Below, piece after piece: positions 35,649-45,641 of a stretch of 64,000 nt of DNA. The translations under genes and the position numbers were made by a program. A model generated the notes under the pieces. It made no database searches and was not told where the DNA came from. It saw only the letters and a list, made by a program, of their open reading frames with translations. Within the stretch, counting starts at the first letter, position 1, and each line of letters starts with the position of its first letter. The stretch covers positions 496,001-560,000 of the forward strand of contig NZ_LBJC01000024.1 in assembly GCF_004114535.1 (NCBI RefSeq), read 5' to 3'. This DNA is from Bradyrhizobium nanningense. Lineage in GTDB: Bacteria > Pseudomonadota > Alphaproteobacteria > Rhizobiales > Xanthobacteraceae.

Positions 35649-36242
35649 TCAGCCGCCGAGCGAGCCTTTGGTGGACGGGATCTCGCCCACAGCTTTCGGA
35701 TCGATCGCGACGGCGGTGCGCAGCGCCCGCGCCAGACCCTTGAAGCAGGACTCGGCGATATGGTGGCTGTTATCGCCATATAGGGTCTCGACGTGCAGAG
35801 TCACGCCGGCGTTCATGGCGAAGGCCTGGAACCATTCGCGCACCAGCTCGGTATCGAACTCACCGATCTTGTCGCGGGGGAAGTCGGCCTTGAACACCAG
35901 GAACGGGCGGCCCGAGATGTCGATGACCACGCGCGACAGCGTCTCGTCCATGGGCATGTGCACGCCGGCATAGCGGGTGATGCCCGCCATGTTGCCGAGC
36001 GCCTGCTTGACCGCCTGGCCAAGCGCGATGCCGGTGTCTTCGGTGGTATGGTGATAATCAATGTGCAGATCGCCCACCGCCTTGACCGTGAGGTCGATGC
36101 GGGAATGGCGGGCGAGAAGATCGAGCATATGGTCGAAAAAGCCGATGCCGGTCGCGATATTGGCCACGCCGGTGCCATCGAGGTTCACGGAGACCTCGAT
36201 GTCGGTTTCCTTGGTCTTGCGCTTGATCGTCGCGGTGCGCAT
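35649..36242 (-). CDS. hisB: Imidazoleglycerol-phosphate dehydratase
   Basis: HisB (monofunctional form) removes water from imidazole glycerol phosphate. The 197-residue product has the paired metal-binding motifs of the family: GFFDHMLDLLARHS with DLHIDYHHTTED, and the repeat YAGVHMPMDE with THVETLYGDNSHHIAES-like ending (here LHVETLYGDNSHHIAE). It is the first gene of the leftward histidine run, with 68 bp before the DUF2628 gene. Just upstream lies a GAAAGCTGGCTTTC palindrome (36244-36257) of unknown use. Confidence 0.97.
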   Translation of the reverse strand: MRTATIKRKTKETDIEVSVNLDGTGVANIATGIGFFDHMLDLLARHSRIDLTVKAVGDLHIDYHHTTEDTGIALGQAVKQALGNMAGITRYAGVHMPMDETLSRVVIDISGRPFLVFKADFPRDKIGEFDTELVREWFQAFAMNAGVTLHVETLYGDNSHHIAESCFKGLARALRTAVAIDPKAVGEIPSTKGSLGG

Positions 36243-36446
36243 TGAAAGCTGGCTTTCATCCTAGCTAGAGAGCCGAAAACGCCTGTCTATTAACAGCCAA
36301 ATGACGCCTTCGCTACTGCGGGAACGGCTGGCGGGCCCTCTACTTCTGCCTATGGTGAGCGAAATTCGGCCCGGAACGGCCCGTTGTGCCCAGGTTGTCC
36401 CCTTGCCCCCGACCGCCTAAATCAGGCCGGACAACGAGGATCATTC

Positions 36447-37007
36447 ATGCAGGCTTCCCAGAACAGCTCGCCTAGCTGGCACGGCACCACGATTTTGACG
36501 GTCCGCAAGGGCGGCAAGGTGGTGGTTGGCGGCGACGGCCAGGTTTCGATCGGCCAGACCGTGATCAAGTCCAACGCCAAGAAGGTCCGAAAGCTCGGCA
36601 AGGGCGACGTGATCGGCGGCTTTGCCGGCGCCACCGCCGACGCCTTCACCCTGTTCGAGCGGTTGGAAGCCAAACTCGAGCAATATCCGGGGCAGCTGAC
36701 CCGTGCCGCGGTGGAGCTCGCCAAGGACTGGCGCACCGACCGCTATCTGCGGCGGCTGGAGGCCATGATGATCGTGGCCGACAAGGACGTCTCCCTGGTG
36801 CTGACCGGCACCGGCGACGTGCTGGAGCCCGAGGCCGGCGTGATGGCAATCGGCTCGGGCGGCAATTACGCGCTGGCGGCGGCCCGAGCCCTGCTCGACA
36901 CCGACAAGGACGCCGAGACCATCGTCCGCCGCTCCCTCGACATCGCCGCGGACATCTGTGTCTACACCAACCGCAATGTGACCATCGAGAGCCTGGCGAC
37001 CGGATAG
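36447..37007 (+). CDS. hslV: ATP-dependent protease subunit HslV
   Basis: HslV (ClpQ) is the proteasome-like peptidase chamber that works with the HslU unfoldase. The 186-residue product has the catalytic Thr14 in WHGTTILTVRKGGKVV, exposed after removal of a 13-residue propeptide, and the GGFAGATADAFTLFERLE and GSGGNYALAAARAL motifs. The ATG at 36447 has a GAGGA ribosome site. The 204-bp gap upstream, shared with divergent hisB, has no clear RpoH promoter although hslVU is heat-inducible in many bacteria. hslU lies 1.3 kb downstream behind two other genes. Confidence 0.97.
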   Translation: MQASQNSSPSWHGTTILTVRKGGKVVVGGDGQVSIGQTVIKSNAKKVRKLGKGDVIGGFAGATADAFTLFERLEAKLEQYPGQLTRAAVELAKDWRTDRYLRRLEAMMIVADKDVSLVLTGTGDVLEPEAGVMAIGSGGNYALAAARALLDTDKDAETIVRRSLDIAADICVYTNRNVTIESLATG

Positions 37008-37050
37008 TGGAGCGTAATTTGTCCGAACGCCCATCCGCGAGCTCGGTGCG

Positions 37051-37172
37051 ACCTCTCCCGCTTGCGGGGGAGGTCGGCGCGAAGCGCCTGGTGGGGCTCT
37101 CTCCTCTGGGGGCTGTCCCATTGTAGAGACACCCTCTCCACGACCCTCTCCCGCAAGCAAGCGGGAGAGGGG
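37051..37172. repeat. Intergenic repeat, CTCTCCCGC hairpin family (copy 2)
   Basis: It begins ACCTCTCCCGCTTGCGGG and ends CCGCAAGCAAGCGGGAGAGG, with CTCTCCTCTGGGGGCTGTCC between. It fills the gap between hslV and the acetyltransferase gene and is related to 8961-9056 and 40981-41123. Confidence 0.8.
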
Positions 37173-37195
37173 CGCAGCATAGCTTTGGTAACTGA

Positions 37196-37681
37196 GTGGC
37201 ACCCATTTACGCCTTCCGCCCGATGACCGCCGTCGACCTGCCGCTGATCCGGCGGTGGCTCGGCGAGGTGCATGTGCGGGACTGGTGGGGCGATCCGGAC
37301 GAGCAGTTTGCCCTCGTCAGCGGCGATCTCGATGAACCCGCCATGGACCAGTTCATCGTGTTGGCCGGCGACAAGCCCTTCGGCTATCTTCAGTGCTATC
37401 GACTGACCGGCTGGAATACAGGCTTCGGGCCACAACCGGAGGGCACGCGTGGGATCGACCAGTTCATCGGCGAAAGCGACATGATCGGACGCGGTCACGG
37501 CTCGGCGTTCATCCGCCAGTTCGTCGATGAGCAGTTTCGCAGGGGTCTGCCGCGCATGGTCACCGATCCTGCCCCCTTCAACGCACGCGCCTTGCGCGCC
37601 TATGAGAAAGCCGGCTTCCTCCGCGACCGCATAGTCGATACGCCGGATGCGGCGGCACTGCTGATGGTGCGTGAGCCGTGA
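37196..37681 (+). CDS. GNAT family N-acetyltransferase
   Basis: A 161-residue acetyltransferase of the GNAT superfamily, closest in pattern to aminoglycoside 6'-type and siderophore-type members. It has FRPMTAVDLPLIRRWLGEVHV, DQFIGESDMIGRGHGSAFIRQFV (acetyl-CoA loop IGRGHGS), and the C-terminal NARALRAYEKAGFLRD. The acceptor substrate is unknown, and a resistance role should not be assumed. It starts at GTG 37196 just after repeat DNA. It overlaps the next gene by 4 bp (GTGA), so the two are coupled. It lies between hslV and hslU. Confidence 0.9.
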   Translation: MAPIYAFRPMTAVDLPLIRRWLGEVHVRDWWGDPDEQFALVSGDLDEPAMDQFIVLAGDKPFGYLQCYRLTGWNTGFGPQPEGTRGIDQFIGESDMIGRGHGSAFIRQFVDEQFRRGLPRMVTDPAPFNARALRAYEKAGFLRDRIVDTPDAAALLMVREP

Positions 37682-38295
37682 CGCTGGTCCACGCGCGCGA
37701 GAGCAAGGTCGCGTTTCCGCCGTTCGGCTGGGCCGCCATCGCGCCATCGCTGCTGGCGCTGCAGGCCGCGATCCTGTTCGCGATGGGCCGGGTGCCGATC
37801 TGCACCTGCGGCACCATCAAGCTGTGGCACGGCGTGGTGAACAGCTCGGAGAATTCCCAGCATATCGCCGACTGGTACAGCTTCTCGCACGTTCTGCACG
37901 GCTTCCTGTTCTACGGCCTGACCTGGCTGTTGTTCGCGCGCCTGCCGCTCCTGCCTCTCTCCTGGCCGGCACGGCTGATCGTCGCGATGCTGATCGAAGG
38001 TGCCTGGGAGATCGTCGAGAACTCGCCGTTCATCATCGAGCGCTACCGCGCCGGCACGATCTCGCTGGATTATTACGGCGACAGCATCGTCAACTCGGTC
38101 TCCGACACTCTGGCCATGATGCTGGGGTTCCTCGCCGCGCGCGTGCTGCCGGTCTCGATAACCGTCCTGATCGGCCTCGCCTTCGAGATCATGCTGGCGC
38201 TCCACATTCGCGACAATCTGACGCTCAACATCCTGATGCTGATCCATCCGATCGACGTCGTGAAGCAATGGCAATCCGGCCTGCCGATCATCTGA
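37678..38295 (+). CDS. DUF2585 (UPF0314) membrane protein
   Basis: A 205-residue integral membrane protein with about five hydrophobic helices. It carries the family-specific CTCGTIKLWHGVVNSSENSQHI and DWYSFSHVLHGFLFYGL motifs, then EGAWEIVENSPFIIERYR and DSIVNSVSDTLAMMLGF. The conserved Cys, His, Glu and Asp residues facing the membrane suggest metal or cofactor binding, but function is unknown. GTG start inside the stop of the acetyltransferase gene. hslU begins 52 bp later. Confidence 0.92.
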   Translation: MTLVHARESKVAFPPFGWAAIAPSLLALQAAILFAMGRVPICTCGTIKLWHGVVNSSENSQHIADWYSFSHVLHGFLFYGLTWLLFARLPLLPLSWPARLIVAMLIEGAWEIVENSPFIIERYRAGTISLDYYGDSIVNSVSDTLAMMLGFLAARVLPVSITVLIGLAFEIMLALHIRDNLTLNILMLIHPIDVVKQWQSGLPII

Positions 38296-38347
38296 CGGCT
38301 GAAAAAGCGGCTTGTCCTCGCCCGCAACTGACCCTAGCTAAGGTCCC

Positions 38348-39652
<1,305 letters not shown>

Positions 39653-39680
39653 TTCGACAGGCCCGCGGTATTCATTCCGG

Positions 39681-39814
39681 CGTCGTCCCCGCGAACGCGG
39701 GGACCCATAACCACCAGCGGTCCTTGTTGAAACAGATGGCGGCTCCGATCCCGGCACACTCGACCTCCTGTGGTTATGGGTCCCGGGTCGCGCTTTGCTT
39801 GCCCGGGACGACAG
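39681..39814. repeat. Intergenic inverted repeat, GTCGTCCC / GACCCATAACCAC family (copy 2)
   Basis: It has the same outer (CGTCGTCCC / GGGACGACAG) and inner (GGGACCCATAACCAC / GTGGTTATGGGTCCC) arms as 18529-18664, with a different central spacer. It lies between hslU and the membrane-protein gene; in-frame translation upstream of that gene would run through this repeat. Confidence 0.9.
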
Positions 39815-39845
39815 CGGAGGTAGTTCGCGCCACTTCAGGTGCGGC

Positions 39846-40970
39846 GTGATCGCTCAAATTCAGAAAAATCCCTGGCGCCTGTTGCTCGCGATCAACGCGG
39901 CGGTCATCGTCGGCGTGTTCGTTCACAAGATCGAGCTGCCGCCTTACGTCCCCTACATCCACCTCCTGGTCGACTATCATTTCGGCTTCATCAAGCGCGC
40001 CCTGGTCGGCGCCATCGTCGCGCTGTTCACCGACAAGGTGCCGGTGTGGCTGGTGTTCGCGCTCGGCGGGGCGACGTGGCTGATCACGCTCGGCCTCTAT
40101 GCAAGACTGTTTCAGAAGACCTTCGGCTTCACCGCCAAGACGCTGCCGCTGTTCGTCTTGATGGCGGGCTCGCCGTTCTTCCTGAAGAATTTCATGCACA
40201 CGCTCGGCCATTTCGACATCTACGGCTGTGCGCTCGCGCTCGTCCTCTTGCTGATGCCGGCGGGCTCGCTGCTGTTCGTCGCAACAGCAGCGCTGTTCTC
40301 GGTCATCCTCGTGCTGATCCACCACATTCATCTGTTGATGTATGTGCCGACCATCGTTACCATCGTCGTGATCAGGCACTATCTCGCTTACGGGCTCAAT
40401 CGCAGCAACGTCGTCTTCGGCATTATCGCCTCGCTTGTCGTCTCCGCGCTGTTCTTCGCCGCGCAATTTTGGGGAACGATGCCGATTCCGGAAGCGGACT
40501 TCGTCGCGTACTTGAAAACGCGCATGGCCGATCCGTCGCGCACCGACCTCTTGCAATTCGCCTATATCTGGTACCAGCCGCTGGCGAAGGAGGTCTCGGA
40601 CACCTGGGGGCGCCTGCCGCACAACATCCTCGGCGTGCCGGTGTTCGCGCTGCTGATCTGGCTGCACACGCCGCTGTGGCGCTTCTTCGCGAGCCTGGTC
40701 GGTGCGCTCGCCAGCGATCTGCACAAGCGGCTCGTGATCGCGGCGCTGATCGGCGTCAGCCTTGCCACTCTCGTGATGTTCGCGATGGTGTTCGACTATT
40801 CGCGCTGGATTTCGAACTGGGCGGTCTGCCTGTTCCTGATCCTGCACGCGGTGAAGATGCTGCCGGCGAAGCAGGAAGCTCCGCTGATTCCGGCCGAGGA
40901 TCGCAAGACAAATATCTTCGGCCTGATCATCACCCTGATCCCGCGCGTCGGCATCGTCCGGCCGTTTTAG
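39846..40970 (+). CDS. Polytopic membrane protein of unknown function
   Basis: A 374-residue integral membrane protein with roughly eight to ten hydrophobic segments spread along its length and short charged loops. Motifs of note are LLVDYHFGFIKRALVGAI near the N-terminus, FFLKNFMHTLGHFDIYGCALALVLL in the middle, and VFDYSRWISNWAVCLFLILHAVK near the end. The DYHFGFIKR and FDIYG acidic/aromatic loops resemble polyprenyl-phosphate glycosyltransferase-like or polysaccharide membrane enzymes only vaguely, so I make no assignment. The GTG start at 39846 was chosen because earlier in-frame codons lie in repeat DNA. It appears to stand alone. Confidence 0.72.
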   Translation: MIAQIQKNPWRLLLAINAAVIVGVFVHKIELPPYVPYIHLLVDYHFGFIKRALVGAIVALFTDKVPVWLVFALGGATWLITLGLYARLFQKTFGFTAKTLPLFVLMAGSPFFLKNFMHTLGHFDIYGCALALVLLLMPAGSLLFVATAALFSVILVLIHHIHLLMYVPTIVTIVVIRHYLAYGLNRSNVVFGIIASLVVSALFFAAQFWGTMPIPEADFVAYLKTRMADPSRTDLLQFAYIWYQPLAKEVSDTWGRLPHNILGVPVFALLIWLHTPLWRFFASLVGALASDLHKRLVIAALIGVSLATLVMFAMVFDYSRWISNWAVCLFLILHAVKMLPAKQEAPLIPAEDRKTNIFGLIITLIPRVGIVRPF

Positions 40971-40980
40971 ACGGTGCGCT

Positions 40981-41123
40981 CCCTCTCCCGCTTGCGGGAG
41001 AGGGTTGGGGAGAGGGTGTTTCCGCAGAGGGATTCCCCAAGAGGAGAAAGCCCTCACCCGGCGCTCGGGACGATGCTTCGCATCGCCCGGGACGCGCCGA
41101 CCTCTCCCGCAAGCGGGAGAGGT
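40981..41123. repeat. Intergenic repeat, CTCTCCCGC hairpin family (copy 3)
   Basis: It opens with the perfect hairpin CCCTCTCCCGC-TT-GCGGGAGAGGG, continues GGGGAGAGGGTGTTTCCGC and AAGAGGAGAAAGCCCTCACCCG, then GATGCTTCGCATCGCCCG, and closes with CCTCTCCCGCAAGCGGGAGAGG. This is the fullest copy of the family and lies between two convergent genes. Confidence 0.88.
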
Positions 41124-41132
41124 GTAAAACAA

Positions 41133-41723
41133 CTAGAGCCTCGCCCGCCTGATCCGCACATACAGCGCGCCCTCGCCGCCGTGGCCGATATGGGCCGTCT
41201 CGAAGCCGACGACGAAGGCGCGGAATTCCGGCAGGCTCAACCATTCCGGCACCTGACGCCGCAGGACGCCGCTTTCGCCGCCGCTGCGGCCCTTGCCGGT
41301 GATGACGAGCACGAAGGTCAGGCCGTCGTGATGGGCGCGGTGCAGAAAGCCGCTCAGCGCGCGATGGGCGCGCGTCTGGGTCATGCCGTGCAGATCGAGC
41401 CGCGCCTCGATCTCGCTGCGGCCGCGCGACAGCTTTGTCCGCTCGCGCTTGCCGAGCGGAGCCAGCGGTGGGACGGCCGGTTTTGTGGTGCGCGGCGCCG
41501 GCGCTGCGGCAATCGGCCGAGGCGATGGCGCTGGCCGCGAGACGGATATTGCGGGCAAAGGCTCGGTGCGCGGAGCGGCGTGCGCTTTCGCCGCGCGATG
41601 CTTCCGCAGCGGCTTGACCTGTTTGGCAACGAAGTCCCACAGCGCGCGCTCCTCCTCGCTCAGCGCGCGGCGGCGCGGCGAGGGGCGAGGCTCCAGCACG
41701 GGCGGACGGGACGGTCGTTTCAT
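41133..41723 (-). CDS. Smr/MutS2-domain protein
   Basis: The 196-residue product has a basic, proline- and alanine-rich N-terminal half (likely disordered) and a C-terminal Smr domain (about 105-196). That domain has the LDLHGMTQTRAHRALSGFL motif and ITGKGRSGGESGVLRRQVPEWL, the two conserved Smr signatures. Smr domains are nucleic-acid-binding and often nucleases; the role of this single-domain form is not known. The ATG overlaps the mltA stop as ATGA. Confidence 0.92.
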   Translation of the reverse strand: MKRPSRPPVLEPRPSPRRRALSEEERALWDFVAKQVKPLRKHRAAKAHAAPRTEPLPAISVSRPAPSPRPIAAAPAPRTTKPAVPPLAPLGKRERTKLSRGRSEIEARLDLHGMTQTRAHRALSGFLHRAHHDGLTFVLVITGKGRSGGESGVLRRQVPEWLSLPEFRAFVVGFETAHIGHGGEGALYVRIRRARL

Positions 41724-43273
41724 TGCTGCCGATGAGGACGATTCTTCACGGGACGCCGCGGCTCGGAGGCAGGCTCGATCGCAGGACGCGGCACTGGTAG
41801 CGGGACAGGACCGGCGGTGGCAATCGTTTCGTTCTTGTTGTCCGCTGAGCCGGCGGTAGCGGCCGGTTTCGTCATCCCCTTGCTCGGATCGGTTTGCGGA
41901 AACAGCTTTGCGATCTTCTCGGTGGGGCGCGGATCAGGCACCGGCAGCCGCGCGGCGCGCACGGAGGGATCGAGGCCCTTCGGCACCAGCATCACAAAGT
42001 GCATGGGATGGCGCAGCCGGCCGGAGACGCGTCCGGCGTCCTGACCGGCGCCGAAAAACAGATCGGCGCGCGCGGGCCCGATGATCGCCGAGCCGGTGTC
42101 CTGCGCGATCATCAGCCGGTGGAACGGCGTCTTTGCGCGTTCGGATTCGATCGGCAGCTCGCCCTCGATGAAAAACGGCGTGCCGTAAACATGCAGCGAT
42201 TTATCGACCGCGATCGAGCGTCCCGCCGTCAGCGGAATGCCTTGCGCGCCCACCGCCTCGTCCTTGTCGGAGAGGTTGACCTCGCGGAAGAAGATGTAGG
42301 CGCGGTTCTGGCGGCGCAGCTCCTTGGCCCCATCAGGATTCTGCGCCATCCATTCCCTGATCTTGTGCATCGACATCTCTTCCTTCGGAATGATGCCGCG
42401 TTCGATCAGGATGCGCCCCACCGCGGTGTAGGGATAGCCGTTATAGGCGTCGTAGTTCAGCCGGACCGAGCTTCCGTCGTCGAACTTGATCCGCGCCGAG
42501 CCCTGGATCTGCGCGAACAACAGATCGGTCGGGTCCTTCAGCCAGGCGATCTCCAGCCCGCGGCCGGCGATCTTGCCGTCCTCGATCTCGCCACGGTCGT
42601 AATAGGGCACCAGCTTGCGGCGGCCGATCTTGCGATAGACTGGGCCCTTGTTGGGCAGGCTCACCGAATCCTGCTTGTAGCCGCGCACGAACAGATTCGA
42701 GGGGCGGCGGTAGACCGGAACGTTGTAGATTTCGGTCTGCGTGCGCGATCCCTCCAGCACCGGCTCGTAATAGCCGGTGACGAAACCATCGGGCTCGCCG
42801 AGGCGCGAGATTCGCAGCGGCGCGAAATTCTCCTCGAAGAAAGTCTTGGCTTTGGCGTCGTCGGTGATCTCGAGCGGTTTTGCCGCCCGGCACGGTTCGC
42901 TCAGCGATCCACCGAGCGCCTTGGGTTCAGCCTTGGGTTCAGCCGCGCCGTTCTGCGCATTGATCGAGCGGCAGCTGGCGCGGAACGTCTTGTAAGCGGC
43001 GAGGTGATCGTCATCGCTCCAGCCTTTCACATCCGCCCAGGCCAGCGGCAAATATTGCGCGCCTGGAATTTCGAACGGCAGAGGAAGCTGCGGATAGGGC
43101 AAGGCCCGCAATGGTGCGGCAGGCAATTGCGGCGGATGATGATGGTGATGGTTGCGATAGTGGCGCCGCGCCGCCTCGGCGCCGAGCGAAAACGACGACA
43201 GCACGACGACGCCTGCGCAAAGCGCGGTCGCGCTGGTCTTCAGTAGGATCTTAATTCGCGCTTCCGGTGCCAA
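41720..43273 (-). CDS. mltA: Membrane-bound lytic murein transglycosylase A (MltA)
   Basis: MltA cleaves peptidoglycan glycan strands in the periplasm. The 517-residue product has a signal sequence (hydrophobic core about 9-30, cut near AEA) without a lipobox. A run of five histidines lies within HYRNHHHHHPP, then a Pro-rich linker. The MltA domain contains VTGYYEPVLEGSR, GRGLEIAWLKDPTDLLFAQIQGS (split: GRGLEIAWLKDP, LLFAQIQGS) and the 3D-domain catalytic-Asp stretch MIAQDTGSAIIGPARADLFF. The start is TTG at 43271-43273, overlapping the Tim44-like gene by 23 bp. The C-terminal 80 residues are Pro-rich and not part of the enzyme. Confidence 0.93.
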   Translation of the reverse strand: MAPEARIKILLKTSATALCAGVVVLSSFSLGAEAARRHYRNHHHHHPPQLPAAPLRALPYPQLPLPFEIPGAQYLPLAWADVKGWSDDDHLAAYKTFRASCRSINAQNGAAEPKAEPKALGGSLSEPCRAAKPLEITDDAKAKTFFEENFAPLRISRLGEPDGFVTGYYEPVLEGSRTQTEIYNVPVYRRPSNLFVRGYKQDSVSLPNKGPVYRKIGRRKLVPYYDRGEIEDGKIAGRGLEIAWLKDPTDLLFAQIQGSARIKFDDGSSVRLNYDAYNGYPYTAVGRILIERGIIPKEEMSMHKIREWMAQNPDGAKELRRQNRAYIFFREVNLSDKDEAVGAQGIPLTAGRSIAVDKSLHVYGTPFFIEGELPIESERAKTPFHRLMIAQDTGSAIIGPARADLFFGAGQDAGRVSGRLRHPMHFVMLVPKGLDPSVRAARLPVPDPRPTEKIAKLFPQTDPSKGMTKPAATAGSADNKNETIATAGPVPLPVPRPAIEPASEPRRPVKNRPHRQQ

Positions 43274-43958
43274 CCAGCTTCCAGTTCGGATCGCGAGAGG
43301 TGATGTCGCGGGCGAAAGTCCAGATGTCGGTAATGTCGGCCACCGTGTCGGCGCTGCCGTCGACGATGTTGCCGGCCTTGTCGCGGGTGGCCGAGATCAT
43401 CTGCGAGACGAAGCGCACGGTGAGCTGGGCGGTGCGGTCGCGCAGCTCGGCGCCGACGAGCTCGGCCTTGTCGATCGAGACGAAGCGGGTCTCGGTCTTC
43501 TGCTCGTTCTTCTCGCGCTCCTTGATCGCGGCGTCGAAGCTCTCATAGACCTCCGACGACAGCAGGTCGCGCAGCGCGCGGCGGTCGCCATTGGCAAAAG
43601 CCAGCACAATCATCTCGTAGGCGCCGCGGGCGCCCGAGATGAAATGACGCGGGTCGAACGTGGAATCCTTGTCGACGATGGCATCCAGGCCCTGCGCCAG
43701 CGCGGTGCCGGGTTCGGTCAGGCCCTTCCAGCGGTCGGAGGGCGGGGTCGGATCGGCCGACGGCGCCAACGGGGCCTGGTCGATCACCTTGCCCGGCATG
43801 GTCACGACGTTGTTGTCCTGGGCACCCCCCAACGCATTGCGGGCCGCGGTCCGGTCGAACGGCGGCCGTTCGTTGCCGGTCCGCTGCCCGAGCACGCTGC
43901 GCAGCCGCAGAAAGATAAAGACCGCCAGCGCCAGGAAGATGATGGTGTAGATGTCCAC
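43251..43958 (-). CDS. Tim44/TimA family putative adaptor protein
   Basis: The 235-residue product has one N-terminal membrane helix (residues 4-20, TIIFLALAVFIFLRL), a linker, and a C-terminal Tim44-like domain. The domain starts near residue 95 (FISGARGAYEMIVLAFANGDRRALRDLLS, in parts) and ends with WTFARDITSRDPNWKLVGT. Alphaproteobacterial TimA proteins are inner-membrane relatives of the mitochondrial import adaptor Tim44; a chaperone-linked role is inferred. The start is GTG at 43956-43958. It precedes mltA on this strand and is divergent from secB. Confidence 0.93.
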   Translation of the reverse strand: MDIYTIIFLALAVFIFLRLRSVLGQRTGNERPPFDRTAARNALGGAQDNNVVTMPGKVIDQAPLAPSADPTPPSDRWKGLTEPGTALAQGLDAIVDKDSTFDPRHFISGARGAYEMIVLAFANGDRRALRDLLSSEVYESFDAAIKEREKNEQKTETRFVSIDKAELVGAELRDRTAQLTVRFVSQMISATRDKAGNIVDGSADTVADITDIWTFARDITSRDPNWKLVGTGSAN

Positions 43959-44036
43959 GTCGGATTCGCTTTCTGGTCTTTGCTCTGGGTCTTCGCTTTT
44001 GGGGTCGTCGCCGGGAAAATCAATCCGGCCAGTAGA

Positions 44037-44055
44037 CCGTTCCCTACGGGAACGG
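44037..44055. other. Perfect 8-bp hairpin in the Tim44-secB gap
   Basis: CCGTTCCC-TAC-GGGAACGG. It lies in the 412-bp gap (43959-44370) between divergent genes and has no T-tract. The rest of that gap shows no gene; a region of lower GC (about 44155-44250) may hold the secB promoter. Confidence 0.45.
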
Positions 44056-44370
44056 CAAGTCTACATCACCATTTTGGGTCCACATCAGGTCCCTGGGATG
44101 TAGGCACGAAATCTTGCCCGGCCAATGGCGCCTTTTGGCACAGCACTGAGTGTAGCGCGTTTTATGCTTAAGGGGAAACCCGATCCTGCCCGGAAATCGC
44201 GTATCTTCAATCGTTTAAGGCGCTATTTTACGAAAATGGCAGGATGACCGTCACAGGTGTCGGCGCGGCCCGAATCCCCGCCCGGGACCGTTCGTCCTTG
44301 TGGAACGAGGCGGCCCTATGTTAGCCAACCGCCGCGAAATTCAGCCCAAATCGGGTAAGGAGAGACTCTC

Positions 44371-44862
44371 ATGACCAACGGTAACGGCACCCCTCCCGAG
44401 GCGGCCCAGGCTCCCCAGCTCAACGTGCTGGCGCAATATACCAAGGACCTGTCGTTCGAAAATCCGAACGCGCCCAGCTCACTCCAGCAGCAGAGCCAGC
44501 CGCCCCAGATCAACATCCAGATCAACGTCAGCGCCAACAATCTCAGCGAACAGGAGTTCGAGGTGACGCTGTCGGTCGAGGGCAAGGCCGAGACCGCGGG
44601 TAAGATCATGTTCTCGTTCGAGCTCGCTTATGCCGGCGTGTTCCGCATCGCCAACGTGCCGAAGGAGAATCTGCATCCGCTGGTCATGATCGAGTGCCCG
44701 CGCCTGCTCTTCCCGTTCGCGCGCGAGATCATCGCGACCGCGGTGCGCGACGGCGGGTTCCCGCCGCTGATGCTGGATCCGGTCGACTTCGTCGGTCTCT
44801 ATCGCCAGAACATGGAGCGGCAAATGGCCGCCCAGGGTGGTGGCCAGACCGGCCAAGCCTAA
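44371..44862 (+). CDS. secB: Protein-export chaperone SecB
   Basis: SecB keeps precursors unfolded and hands them to SecA. The 163-residue product has the family start after a short Gln/Pro-rich tail (LNVLAQYTKDLSFENPNAP). It carries the QINIQINVSANNLSEQEFEVTL segment (in two parts: QINIQINVSANNL, EQEFEVTLSVEGKA) and the C-terminal CPRLLFPFAREIIATAVRDGGFPPLMLDP (in parts) that binds SecA. The ATG at 44371 has an AAGGAGAG ribosome site. It converges on dnaQ with 7 bp between stops. Confidence 0.97.
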   Translation: MTNGNGTPPEAAQAPQLNVLAQYTKDLSFENPNAPSSLQQQSQPPQINIQINVSANNLSEQEFEVTLSVEGKAETAGKIMFSFELAYAGVFRIANVPKENLHPLVMIECPRLLFPFAREIIATAVRDGGFPPLMLDPVDFVGLYRQNMERQMAAQGGGQTGQA

Positions 44863-44869
44863 ATCTGGG

Positions 44870-45586
44870 CTAACCGTCCGAAGCAGCAGCTGGAGCGACG
44901 AGATACTCGTTCCAGATCGCCTTGTCGCCGAGCGTTGCTATGAAGGCCCGGTGGGCCTCGCGCTCGGCGTCCGACGTCCGCGGCGCAAGCGGCACCAGGC
45001 GCTGCCGCCGCGGCGCATCGCCGGCCGCATTGACGCGAATCTCCTGAGCTTCCGACGCCAGGAGCAGCCGCGACTGCCGCGCTCCGACCAGATCGACATA
45101 GACCTCGGCCAGCAGCTCGGCGTCCAGCAGCGCGCCGTGCTTGGTGCGGTGTGAATTGTCGATTGCATAGCGCGAGCAGAGATCGTCGAGGCGGTTCGAC
45201 ACGCCCGGATGCTTGCGCCGCGCCAGCAGCAGCGTATCGACAAGCCGCTCACGCGGGATCGCCGCGCGCTTGATCCTGTCGAGCTCGGCGTTGATGAAGC
45301 CGATGTCGAACGAGGCGTTGTGGATCACCAGCGGCGCATCGCCGATGAACTCCAGAAACGCATCGACGACCTCGTGGAACAGCGGCTTGGTCGACAGGAA
45401 TTCGGCCGACAGCCCGTGCACCGCGAAGGCTTCCGCCGGCATGTCCCTCTCAGGATTGATATAGACGTGATACGACTGGCCCGTCGGCATGCGGTTGAGG
45501 ATCTCGACGCAGCCGATTTCGACCAGACGATCGCCGCGAAGCGGATCGAGGCCGGTAGTTTCGGTGTCGAGGACGATTTCGCGCAT
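44870..45586 (-). CDS. dnaQ: DNA polymerase III subunit epsilon (proofreading exonuclease)
   Basis: DnaQ is the 3'-5' proofreading subunit of the replicative polymerase core. The 238-residue product begins MREIVLDTETTGLDPLRGD (ExoI: Asp and Glu). It has VIHNASFDIGFINAEL (ExoII) and the ExoIII epsilon motif HGALLDAELLAEVYVDL with the catalytic His-Asp pair. The shorter C-terminal tail (about residues 195-238) is the part that would bind the alpha subunit. coaE ends 55 bp upstream on the same strand. Confidence 0.97.
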   Translation of the reverse strand: MREIVLDTETTGLDPLRGDRLVEIGCVEILNRMPTGQSYHVYINPERDMPAEAFAVHGLSAEFLSTKPLFHEVVDAFLEFIGDAPLVIHNASFDIGFINAELDRIKRAAIPRERLVDTLLLARRKHPGVSNRLDDLCSRYAIDNSHRTKHGALLDAELLAEVYVDLVGARQSRLLLASEAQEIRVNAAGDAPRRQRLVPLAPRTSDAEREAHRAFIATLGDKAIWNEYLVAPAAASDG

Positions 45587-45641
45587 GTCTTGGCGTCAGT
45601 GTCTTGAGATCAATGTCGTGAGAGCCGTGTGAGGCGGCGAA

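Noticed and set aside
36243..36446. RpoH promoter for hslV
   Set aside because: A CCTATGG word is present at about 36349 but lacks a CTTG box at the right spacing and mismatches the -10 form.
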